In this document: piece after piece, positions 53,900 through 60,880 of the stretch
Layout of the letters: each line of letters starts with the position of its first letter
Numbering within the stretch: the first letter of the stretch is position 1
Source of the DNA: Marivirga lumbricoides
Lineage (GTDB): Bacteria > Bacteroidota > Bacteroidia > Cytophagales > Cyclobacteriaceae
Assembly (NCBI RefSeq): GCF_014636295.1
Contig: NZ_BMEC01000008.1
Coordinates: forward strand, 124,001-188,000
Direction: 5' to 3'
Length of the DNA: 64,000 nucleotides
Position numbers and translations under genes: made by a program
The notes under the pieces: generated by a model
What the model saw: only the letters and a program-made list of their open reading frames with translations
What the model was told of the DNA's origin: nothing
Databases searched by the model: none

Positions 53900-54622
53900 T
53901 TAATATCCCCAATCCGTGTGCGACACCGGTAGCTTGTTTAACTCGTCTCTGTGTGCCCTCCACTTGGGCATGAATTTATTCATCAATGCAATGAAGCGCT
54001 CATTATGGCTTCTTTCAAGCAAATGTACCAACTCATGTACGATGATGTATTCAAGACAATTCTTTGGTTTCTTAGCCAATTCCAGATTGATCCAAATACG
54101 CTTCTCAATGGTGTTGCAGGTTCCCCATTTGGTACGCATGTGTTTCACACCCCATGCATGAGCTTTTACGCCCATTACATTTTCCCATTTCTTTATGATT
54201 TCAGGAATCTGAGCCTTAAGTTCTTTTCTGTACCACTCTTTGAACACCTTGGCTTTTTCTGGTTTGCTTGTACCAGTCTTTACAAAAAGGTTGATCTCCT
54301 TATGGTTTTTGATTTCCACTTTGTTTCGGCCATCATGCTCTATCACATTAATCAGATAGCGCCTGCCTTGAAAGTAGTGGCTTTCGCCCGAGACAAAATC
54401 TCTTGGAGTCTCCCTGGCCTGAGACTTGAAGTTTTTGATTTGGCGTTTGATCCATGCCAACTTTGAGATGGCGAATAAACGGATCACTTCATCATCCGTG
54501 CGAGTGGGAGCCGCAAGACGAATCCTTCCGGTAGGAGGATATACTGCAAGGTGCATGTTTTTGATGTCTTTTCTGATAACATCAATATCAAGGTTAGCGA
54601 TATATATTTGCTCCTTTGCCAT
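53900..54622 (-). CDS. YgjP/DUF45-type (SprT-like) zinc metallopeptidase
   Basis: 240 aa, cytosolic. The zincin motif HELVH (196-200) has a downstream His206 in ERSHNERF, and the family block HMRTKWGTCN (161-170) precedes it, followed by CLEYIIV. These are the marks of the YgjP-like metallopeptidase domain (DUF45). Such genes are frequently found with Type I restriction systems, whose function they may regulate by protein turnover; this is association only. It is the last gene of the hsd operon, 15 bp behind the RhuM gene. Confidence 0.88.
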   Translation of the reverse strand: MAKEQIYIANLDIDVIRKDIKNMHLAVYPPTGRIRLAAPTRTDDEVIRLFAISKLAWIKRQIKNFKSQARETPRDFVSGESHYFQGRRYLINVIEHDGRNKVEIKNHKEINLFVKTGTSKPEKAKVFKEWYRKELKAQIPEIIKKWENVMGVKAHAWGVKHMRTKWGTCNTIEKRIWINLELAKKPKNCLEYIIVHELVHLLERSHNERFIALMNKFMPKWRAHRDELNKLPVSHTDWGY

Positions 54623-54637
54623 GTTATTTATTCAGGT

Positions 54638-55672
54638 TTATTTTTTTCCGGTGATTCGTTTCACTTCTTTATCAAAGTCAGATTCAAACGCTTTGTCTTG
54701 TTCTACTCTGAATTTGCTGTATTCTTTCTCTGCCAATCGCTTAGCAATGGTGGCAGAAATCTTACCTGCATCCTTCAAAATATTGTAATCATTGAATTGC
54801 AGAAAGGCATCTAATCGGTTTACCCAATCCACCATTTTCATAGGGGTTTGCCTTTCGGCTTGAAGCTCGGCAAAGTCAAGGTACATGGTCACGATACGGT
54901 TGAGATCTTTCAATTCCTTTTCATTAAGGTAGTTTTTGGCTACTGAAACGTCCGTTTTCAGAACTTTACCTTCAGGAGCATTTTTCCAGGTAGTCAATCC
55001 CATTTGAGGTTTGGTGGCACTGGCTCTGTCTTTAATTATTTCTGCTGCGGTATGGCCTGTAATCGCCCAATGGAGTTTGTTTTGTACTGTCTTGTAAAAA
55101 GTTCGAGTAATTTCCGCTTTGGGGTCATAGTCTATGCTACACTGGGCGTATATATCAGTGATTTTTTGATAAAACCTTCTTTCACTGGCACGAATCTCCC
55201 TGATACGTTCCAATAATTCATCAAAGTAGTCTTTGCCAAATAAGGCAGTTCCTTGCTTTAGGCGTTCATCATCCATAACAAAGCCTTTGATAATGTACTC
55301 TCTAAGTACCTTAGTAGCCCAAATCCTGAATTGCGTACCTCTTTGTGATTTTACCCGGTAACCTACCGAAATGATAACATCAAGATTGTAGTAGTTGACC
55401 CAGCTTTCCTGCGTTTTTCCTTCAATAGCTCCATGTTGAGTGGTTGTCCGGTATTTCCGGACAACCACTTCTTCTTCCAGTTCACCTTCTTTGAAAACAT
55501 TCCGTATATGTTCACTGACTGTTTGCTTAGCCTTTTCAAAAAGCTCCTGCATACCTTTTTGGGTAAGCCATACGGTTTCATCCTGAAGTAATACGTCTAC
55601 TTTTACTTCTCCACTTTGAGAAACATACAGTAGAAATTCACTCTGATTGTTAGGTAGATTCTCAATACTCAT
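54638..55672 (-). CDS. RhuM-family protein
   Basis: 344 aa. N-terminal block ENLPNNQSEFLLYVSQSGEV followed by DETVWLTQKGMQELFEKAKQ (about 29-48) and TVSEHIRNVFKEGELEEEVV, a KilA-N/phage-antirepressor-like DNA-binding region, then RTTTQHGAIEGKTQESWVNY and NLDVIISVGYRVKSQRGTQF (about 94-113), which are the RhuM signatures. C-terminal helical part to residue 344. RhuM ('virulence') proteins are spread widely by horizontal transfer, often beside Type I R-M genes; biochemical role unknown. Its start overlaps the end of hsdR by 11 bp, so it is translationally coupled. Confidence 0.88.
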   Translation of the reverse strand: MSIENLPNNQSEFLLYVSQSGEVKVDVLLQDETVWLTQKGMQELFEKAKQTVSEHIRNVFKEGELEEEVVVRKYRTTTQHGAIEGKTQESWVNYYNLDVIISVGYRVKSQRGTQFRIWATKVLREYIIKGFVMDDERLKQGTALFGKDYFDELLERIREIRASERRFYQKITDIYAQCSIDYDPKAEITRTFYKTVQNKLHWAITGHTAAEIIKDRASATKPQMGLTTWKNAPEGKVLKTDVSVAKNYLNEKELKDLNRIVTMYLDFAELQAERQTPMKMVDWVNRLDAFLQFNDYNILKDAGKISATIAKRLAEKEYSKFRVEQDKAFESDFDKEVKRITGKK

Positions 55673-58600
55673 CTTGTGCCTTAATTATTTTCATTAATTC
55701 ATCTGTCTTAGCCTGGTCTTTGATCAAACCCTTTACGGCCAGCATGAGTTTCTTTTCACGGATGCCACCATCTCGCCAATCGTCCAGCTTGGTGCTTTGG
55801 ATCAGGTTGTCCAATGCCAAGGCCAATACTTCGTTACCGTTCAAATTGTCGTAAAGTGCTCTTTTTGCTCTGGTGGTTAGCGATTTTGGATAGCTGTTGG
55901 TCTCGGATGGTTTGTCGATCATACCAGCTAGTTCCTTGATCTTTTTAAGGTAGGCTTCATAAGCCATTGATTCTCGTTTGCGTTGTTCGATGAGTTCATC
56001 TAACAACTGAGACATTTTGTCAAAGTACTTAGGGTTGGTTGGCTGCTCCTCGATGATCACCTTTCTCATGTTGTTTTCAATGATTTCAGCAATGGCCTCC
56101 TCACGCTTTTTATCAGCGCGTGATTTATAATCACCTGCTGGGTCATTCAAAACATTACTTTCAGTATTACTCTGTGTGACCTTTACAATCAAGTCCACCA
56201 AGCTCTGGTTGTCAAAATCTGAGATTTTGCGGCTTGAGTTGGCTGCCAAATACATATCCATCAGCTGACGCATGCCCGGTTCAAAGCGTTTTAAATCCAC
56301 TTTATCACCACTGGCTACTTTGACGGTTTCTCTCAGATTAGCATAGAAGTCAACTTCCTGTTTGATCTTTTCAGCTTCTGCCTTGGAGTAACCTGCCCTG
56401 TGCATTTCGTTGGCAAGGTTGGCATAAGCTCGGATGAGTGAAACCGTGAGCTTGTAAAGCGTTAGACGCTTTTGTTCCGTGTCTTTCAGATCATCCTTGT
56501 TTTCGGTATTGCCACAGAAGAAACGAATGAAATTCGGTTCGTCTTTCGGGTGTACAGGCTCGCACAATGCACGAACAGCATCCAAGGCATCATCCAATCT
56601 TTCCCTACTTTTCTCGTAGCGGTCAGACAGCAAGCCATGAACATCATCCAGATCAAAGTCATCAAATGCTGCTGAGGTATAGTCTTTAATGGACTTCCTC
56701 AGACTATCGAATAAATCTTTGTAGTCAATGACATAGCCGTAATCCTTGTCATCAGTATCTACTCTGTTTACACGGCAAATGGCTTGGAACAAGCCATGAT
56801 CCTGCATTTTCTTATCAATGTAGAGGTAAGTAGCCGATGGTGCATCAAAGCCTGTCAATAGTTTATCTACCACGATGAGCACCTTCATCTTTGCAGGTTC
56901 TTTGATGAAGGTGTTCTTTACCGTGTCTTCAAATTCTTCAGGACTTTTACCATTGAGCATTCGCTGATATACATCGTATTGCATCAGCTTGTCGGTAGGT
57001 GCGCCTTCTCCGGTTTCTTCTCCTTTGAGGTCTTTGGCCGAAGGCTCATAAGAGGTGATGATGGCACATTCCTTAAATCCTGAGTTTTGGAATAACTCAT
57101 AGTATTTACAAGCTTGATATATGCTGCCCGAAACAAGCATGGCGTTACCGTCACCACTGGAAAGGCGGGGCTTGATCTTAAAGTCTTTGACTATATCAAA
57201 AACGATCTTCTCTAATCTGGATTTGGAACCGAGCACTTTCTGCATGGTTCCCCATTTCTTTTTGAGTTCGATCTTGGCCAGATCGTTCATGCCTTTGGTT
57301 TCAGCATCAAACCAATCGTCAATGCTTTGCTGATCTGTGATAAACTGCTCTACATCTCGGGCTTCATAGAGCAAATCCAACACCACTCCATCTTCTACGG
57401 CCTCATCGAATTTGTACGGATTACCGATGTAAGGGCCAAAGACTTCAATGCTTTTTTGTTTGTCTTTTTTGAGTAGGGGTGTGCCTGTAAAGCCAATGAA
57501 GAGGGCATCCGGCAATATGAGCTTCATCGCTTCATGCAGCTTGCCTGATTGGGTACGATGGCACTCATCCACAAACACATAGATGTCTCCTTTAGCTTTG
57601 AAATCGCTGGAAAGGCTTTTCTTCAGTTCCTCAATGTATTTGTCAAGGTCTTCATCAGTGGCCTCAGCCTGTCGGCCAAACTTGTGGATCAGGCTACAGA
57701 TGAGCCAACGGTCTTTTACATTCAGCTTGTCCAATAAGTCCTTACCGCTTTTGGTGCGGTAGATCTTTTCTTCATTGTCAATAAATTTGCCTTCAATCTG
57801 TTTATCCAGCTCGTCACGGTCGGTGATGATGAGTACACGGCTATCGGTTACATTTTCATGAATCCACTTGGCCAGCATCACCATCATCAAGCTTTTGCCA
57901 CTGCCTTGTGTATGCCACAAGATGCCACCTGCACGGTCTCTTACGTGCTGCTGGGCGGCTGTGATACCAAAGAATTGATTGGGGCGTGATAGCTTCTTGG
58001 TTCCTTTATCAAATACCACAAAGTCGTGAATGATATTCAGCAACCGGCTTTTCTCACAAATTTGGAAAAGTTGGCGATCTACTGAATAATCAAACTCCCT
58101 TTCACAATCTTCTTTCCATGAGAGATAATATTTAGCTGATGTTTCAGTAGTCCCATACAAAAGACCTTGCGTATCATTCCCTGCAAATAAAAATTGACTG
58201 GTTGTAAAGAATTTTGGGATGAACTCATCCAATTGAGCATCCAGAAGTTGGTAAACGCCATTGTAAATGTCCTTACGACTATTCTTTAGCTCCACAACTC
58301 CCACTGCAATACCATTCACATAGATCACGATATCAGGCCTACGGGTGTTCCTTCCTTTTACCGTCACTTCCTCAGCAATGGCAAAGTCATTAGCAGATGG
58401 GTTAGACCAGTCGATCAGCCAAACCGTTTCATTGAGCTGACCCAATTCTTGCTTGACGGTAACACCGTAACGCAAGAGGCGGTATATCTTCTGGTTGGTG
58501 ATGTATAAACCTTCAGAAAGATCGGAGGCTGTAAGTATCAGCTTTTCGATGGCTTTCCTGGCCAACACAGAAGAATAGCTTTGTTTATCTGTCAAGAAGC

Positions 58601-58742
58601 GATAGAGCCGATCCTCTTCAATGGGAAGGGTACGGACATCTTCCTGCCAATCACCTAAATAGGTGTAGCCTAATTCTTCTTTGAATAGCTTGACGATTCT
58701 ATCCTGGCTTGGCCGTTCTGTTTTGCCGATCTCTTTGCTCAT
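55662..58742 (-). CDS. hsdR: Type I restriction enzyme HsdR (motor and nuclease subunit)
   Basis: 1026 aa. N-terminal PD-(D/E)XK nuclease with D137 in RRPDIVIYVNG and E151-x-K153 in VGVVELKNS. Helicase motor: Walker A HTQGSGKSLMM (277-287), DECH box at 392-395, motif III FIGFTGTPLL, motif VI GLFQAICRVNR region. C-terminal helical domain for HsdM contact. It translocates DNA and cuts unmethylated target at a distance. All catalytic motifs are intact. Its ATG lies 2 bp after the end of the inserted GxxExxY element, so its leader is made of that element. Confidence 0.95.
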   Translation of the reverse strand: MSKEIGKTERPSQDRIVKLFKEELGYTYLGDWQEDVRTLPIEEDRLYRFLTDKQSYSSVLARKAIEKLILTASDLSEGLYITNQKIYRLLRYGVTVKQELGQLNETVWLIDWSNPSANDFAIAEEVTVKGRNTRRPDIVIYVNGIAVGVVELKNSRKDIYNGVYQLLDAQLDEFIPKFFTTSQFLFAGNDTQGLLYGTTETSAKYYLSWKEDCEREFDYSVDRQLFQICEKSRLLNIIHDFVVFDKGTKKLSRPNQFFGITAAQQHVRDRAGGILWHTQGSGKSLMMVMLAKWIHENVTDSRVLIITDRDELDKQIEGKFIDNEEKIYRTKSGKDLLDKLNVKDRWLICSLIHKFGRQAEATDEDLDKYIEELKKSLSSDFKAKGDIYVFVDECHRTQSGKLHEAMKLILPDALFIGFTGTPLLKKDKQKSIEVFGPYIGNPYKFDEAVEDGVVLDLLYEARDVEQFITDQQSIDDWFDAETKGMNDLAKIELKKKWGTMQKVLGSKSRLEKIVFDIVKDFKIKPRLSSGDGNAMLVSGSIYQACKYYELFQNSGFKECAIITSYEPSAKDLKGEETGEGAPTDKLMQYDVYQRMLNGKSPEEFEDTVKNTFIKEPAKMKVLIVVDKLLTGFDAPSATYLYIDKKMQDHGLFQAICRVNRVDTDDKDYGYVIDYKDLFDSLRKSIKDYTSAAFDDFDLDDVHGLLSDRYEKSRERLDDALDAVRALCEPVHPKDEPNFIRFFCGNTENKDDLKDTEQKRLTLYKLTVSLIRAYANLANEMHRAGYSKAEAEKIKQEVDFYANLRETVKVASGDKVDLKRFEPGMRQLMDMYLAANSSRKISDFDNQSLVDLIVKVTQSNTESNVLNDPAGDYKSRADKKREEAIAEIIENNMRKVIIEEQPTNPKYFDKMSQLLDELIEQRKRESMAYEAYLKKIKELAGMIDKPSETNSYPKSLTTRAKRALYDNLNGNEVLALALDNLIQSTKLDDWRDGGIREKKLMLAVKGLIKDQAKTDELMKIIKAQDEY

Positions 58743-58744
58743 TT

Positions 58745-59214
58745 GTCTGAACCTCTGATTTAATTGATTTCCGGATTCCCTTGATTTTTTTGATTGAACT
58801 TCCGATTTACAATCCGTTTATGTTGCATACTTTTTGAACCAAAATTTATAAGCAAGCCCACTTCCAAATCATAAGCCTCCAGATAATTGATTGCCTGGGC
58901 CAAATGAACATCCTCTAAACTTGTTAACGCTTTTAGCTCAACGCTCACCACTCCTTCTATTAGAAAGTCCACTCTTCTTGTTCCTATTTCATGCTGTTTA
59001 TAAAATATAGGCATTTCATGCTCTCTGCTGAATGATAATCCTTCATCAGCCATTTCTATTTCCAATGCCCGTTGGTAAATAACCTCTTGGAAGCCATTGC
59101 CCAATGCGGAATGGACACGCATGGCACAACCAATTACTTTTCCTGTTATGTCTGAATGTTTGTACTCTTTAATCATAGGCCATCATTTAATCATAAAAAA
59201 TCAGAGGTTCAGAC
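58745..59214 (-). mobile_element. GxxExxY-bearing inverted-repeat element (470 bp)
   Basis: Ends are exact inverted copies: GTCTGAACCTCTGATT (58745-58760) and AATCAGAGGTTCAGAC (59199-59214). Sub-terminal words (TTGATTT, GGATT, CTTTGATTTTTTT on one side; TTTAATCATAAAAAATCAG on the other) match those of the empty element at 59488-59601. The only gene inside is the GxxExxY protein. It fills the whole gap between the 84-aa ORF (stop 59217) and hsdR (start 58742). Mobility is inferred from the matched ends and two copies. Confidence 0.7.
58760..59176 (-). CDS. GxxExxY protein, PD-(D/E)XK nuclease-like
   Basis: 138 aa. It has the family-naming motif GFQEVIY (28-34) after RVHSALGN, and a nuclease-like core: D70 in TRRVDFLIEG and E80-x-K82 in SVELKALTSL, then HLAQAINYLEAYDLEVGLLI (about 91-110) and FGSKSMQHKRIV. 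The family belongs to the PD-(D/E)XK superfamily as I recall (PDDEXK_3); no member has a proven function that I know. Its stop codon (58760-58762) shares its first base with the last base of the left terminal repeat. It sits inside hsd genes but is probably cargo of the element rather than a restriction subunit. Confidence 0.9.
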   Translation of the reverse strand: MIKEYKHSDITGKVIGCAMRVHSALGNGFQEVIYQRALEIEMADEGLSFSREHEMPIFYKQHEIGTRRVDFLIEGVVSVELKALTSLEDVHLAQAINYLEAYDLEVGLLINFGSKSMQHKRIVNRKFNQKNQGNPEIN

Positions 59215-59216
59215 TA

Positions 59217-59471
59217 TTAATTTCTCACAAAATACCAATTTGTATTCTTTGCCTTCCGCTCAGGATGTACTGCAGGAATTTGACCTAATTGATCATTTCT
59301 GTCCAATTCCCTAAGCACATTACGAATAGGCAACCCTTTCCTGTGGTCTTTTTCAAAAACACCATTTTTAATAAAATCCGGCATCAGATCTTTAGCCAGC
59401 ACTTTATCTATATCCTTATTTTTGGCGAACCACTCTTCGATGGTCTGGTTGATAATTTTGATCTTGTCCAT
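59217..59471 (-). CDS. 84-aa ORF between two inserted elements
   Basis: 84 aa from ATG 59471 (a longer reading would start inside the neighbouring element). It begins MDKIKIINQTIEEWFAKNKD and ends NTNWYFVRN. Sequence is mostly helical with a basic patch (FEKDHRKGLPIRNVLRELDR) and a short strand at the end, resembling a small winged-helix domain. No known family recognised. It begins 16 bp after one element and ends 2 bp before the other, so it may be an original resident of the operon or older element cargo. Codon use looks like the neighbours. Confidence 0.6.
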   Translation of the reverse strand: MDKIKIINQTIEEWFAKNKDIDKVLAKDLMPDFIKNGVFEKDHRKGLPIRNVLRELDRNDQLGQIPAVHPERKAKNTNWYFVRN

Positions 59472-59487
59472 AAGTATATTCTTTTTT

Positions 59488-59601
59488 GTCTGAACCACTG
59501 ATTCATTTGATTTTGGGATTACTTTGATTTTTTTATACCAGTAATTATCATTTCATTCATCATAGTCTATCACTTAATTATTAAAAATCAGTGGTTCAGA
59601 C
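59488..59601 (-). mobile_element. Empty GTCTGAACC inverted-repeat element (114 bp)
   Basis: Ends GTCTGAACCACTGATT (59488-59503) and AATCAGTGGTTCAGAC (59586-59601) are exact inverted copies and differ from those of the 470-bp element at one base each. Sub-terminal sequence is also shared. No ORF inside. The right end overlaps the last codons of hsdS and supplies its TGA stop (TCA at 59588-59590 on plus). Confidence 0.7.
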
Positions 59602-60880
59602 GTGTTTTACCTGTTAAAAGCTCCTGCATCATGCCCTGTTTGACGCGGAGGTATTTTGATTTCTTTCTTTCTAGTGATTCAATTTCATCTCTCATATCAG
59701 ATAATATTGAGGCTATAGCAGTTTGCTCATCTTTATCAAATGGAATTGTAATCGGAATCTCGTTGACATCCTTTAATGAAAAGTTTGACTGAGCACCCTG
59801 AACACTAATGGCCTCTATGTGCTTTTTAATAGCTGTTGTTCTCAGAATTTGAAAAACAAAATTCCTCTCAATATTCTTATTTGGATTGAGACGAACAATT
59901 GCAACAGCTTGATTAGTATTGGCTGGAAGATCAATAGAACGAATTAAACCAATACGACCTAGAACACCTGCAATTGAAAAAAGTAAGTCACCTTCCTTGA
60001 GTTTTGACCTTTCTAATAAATCATTTGTTTCTTCATCGATATATGCCAATTTTTCTTGAATAAGGGTTCCAGATTCCGCTATAGATTCCGCTTTTACGAA
60101 TGCGATACCTGTTTCTGTGAATTCTTTCCCAAGAGATGTAGGAGTTGTTCCCTTGGTAATTACAGTGCAGAAATCACCTAGATATCCTTCCACCCACTCC
60201 CCCTCAAAACCCGGCAATCGCTGACCACCTTGTGCGGGAGATTTGAGCAGTCGCTGCATGGCTCCCTGTTTGATGGCTTTCTTTTTGGCAATCAGCTTAT
60301 CCAGATTGGTGATGAGGGTATCTACATCACTGAGGGCAGTGGCTATGGCTTTTTGTTCTTTTTCATCTTTTGGAATGGGAATATAAACAGCAGAGAGATG
60401 GCGTCCATTCGTTAATGCTCTAGTTGTGTAAGTACTTCTCGAAATAATCTGTTTTCTTACTAGATGAGAAGAGAAACAATACTTTTTAAACTCTAAGGTT
60501 AGTGTATTCAACTTATCTCTTCCGCGAAGAACAAAGCCGCTAAAAACACATTTTTGGACATCTTCTAACAGAACAGCTGAAATTCCTATTTCATCAACAG
60601 TTTCTGAGGTTCTTGTGAAGAATACATCTCCCTTCTTAGCTGAAAAGTTTTTTATTTCCTCGCTGCTGACAAATACTTTGCCTTGGATGTTATCCTTTGA
60701 TAAACCATAATTGGCGTAAACATCCATGTAATTCACAATTGGAGTTCCGTATCCAAAGTACTCACTCTCTTTATTCAACCCATTTTTAAAAGTAAGTATA
60801 TCTCCGAGCCTGATTATCTCCCATTCATCAGGAATCAAACCAATTTCAGTAGTCTTATATGTAACCTCTTTTAACTCCAT
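59588..60880 (-). CDS. hsdS: Type I specificity subunit HsdS
   Basis: 430 aa with two target-recognition domains: TRD1 (about 1-165, TEIGLIPDEWEIIRLGDILT) and TRD2 (about 220-380, LPGFEGEWVEGYLGDF). Conserved coiled regions: QKAIATALSDVDTLITNLDK (about 181-200) with KKKAIKQGAMQRLL, and QTAIASILSDMRDEIESLER with VKQGMMQELLTGKTRL. It sets the DNA site of the complex. The usual end is near TGKTRL; here RLNH and the stop are encoded by the inserted element. No second hsdS or invertase is seen. Overlaps hsdM by 10 bp. Confidence 0.93.
   Translation of the reverse strand: MELKEVTYKTTEIGLIPDEWEIIRLGDILTFKNGLNKESEYFGYGTPIVNYMDVYANYGLSKDNIQGKVFVSSEEIKNFSAKKGDVFFTRTSETVDEIGISAVLLEDVQKCVFSGFVLRGRDKLNTLTLEFKKYCFSSHLVRKQIISRSTYTTRALTNGRHLSAVYIPIPKDEKEQKAIATALSDVDTLITNLDKLIAKKKAIKQGAMQRLLKSPAQGGQRLPGFEGEWVEGYLGDFCTVITKGTTPTSLGKEFTETGIAFVKAESIAESGTLIQEKLAYIDEETNDLLERSKLKEGDLLFSIAGVLGRIGLIRSIDLPANTNQAVAIVRLNPNKNIERNFVFQILRTTAIKKHIEAISVQGAQSNFSLKDVNEIPITIPFDKDEQTAIASILSDMRDEIESLERKKSKYLRVKQGMMQELLTGKTRLNH

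Noticed and set aside
53717-53932. 71-codon plus-strand frame in the gap beside the restriction operon
   Set aside because: Low-complexity Phe/Leu/Cys-rich translation of AT/TTTG-rich DNA that runs into the end of the metallopeptidase gene; no recognisable start context.
54426-54814. Several plus-strand frames opposite the metallopeptidase and RhuM genes
   Set aside because: They mirror the coding strand of well-supported genes and have hydrophobic, domain-free translations.
59588-60880. Phase-variable hsdS switching
   Set aside because: Only one hsdS is present, with no inverted partial copy and no invertase/recombinase gene in the window.
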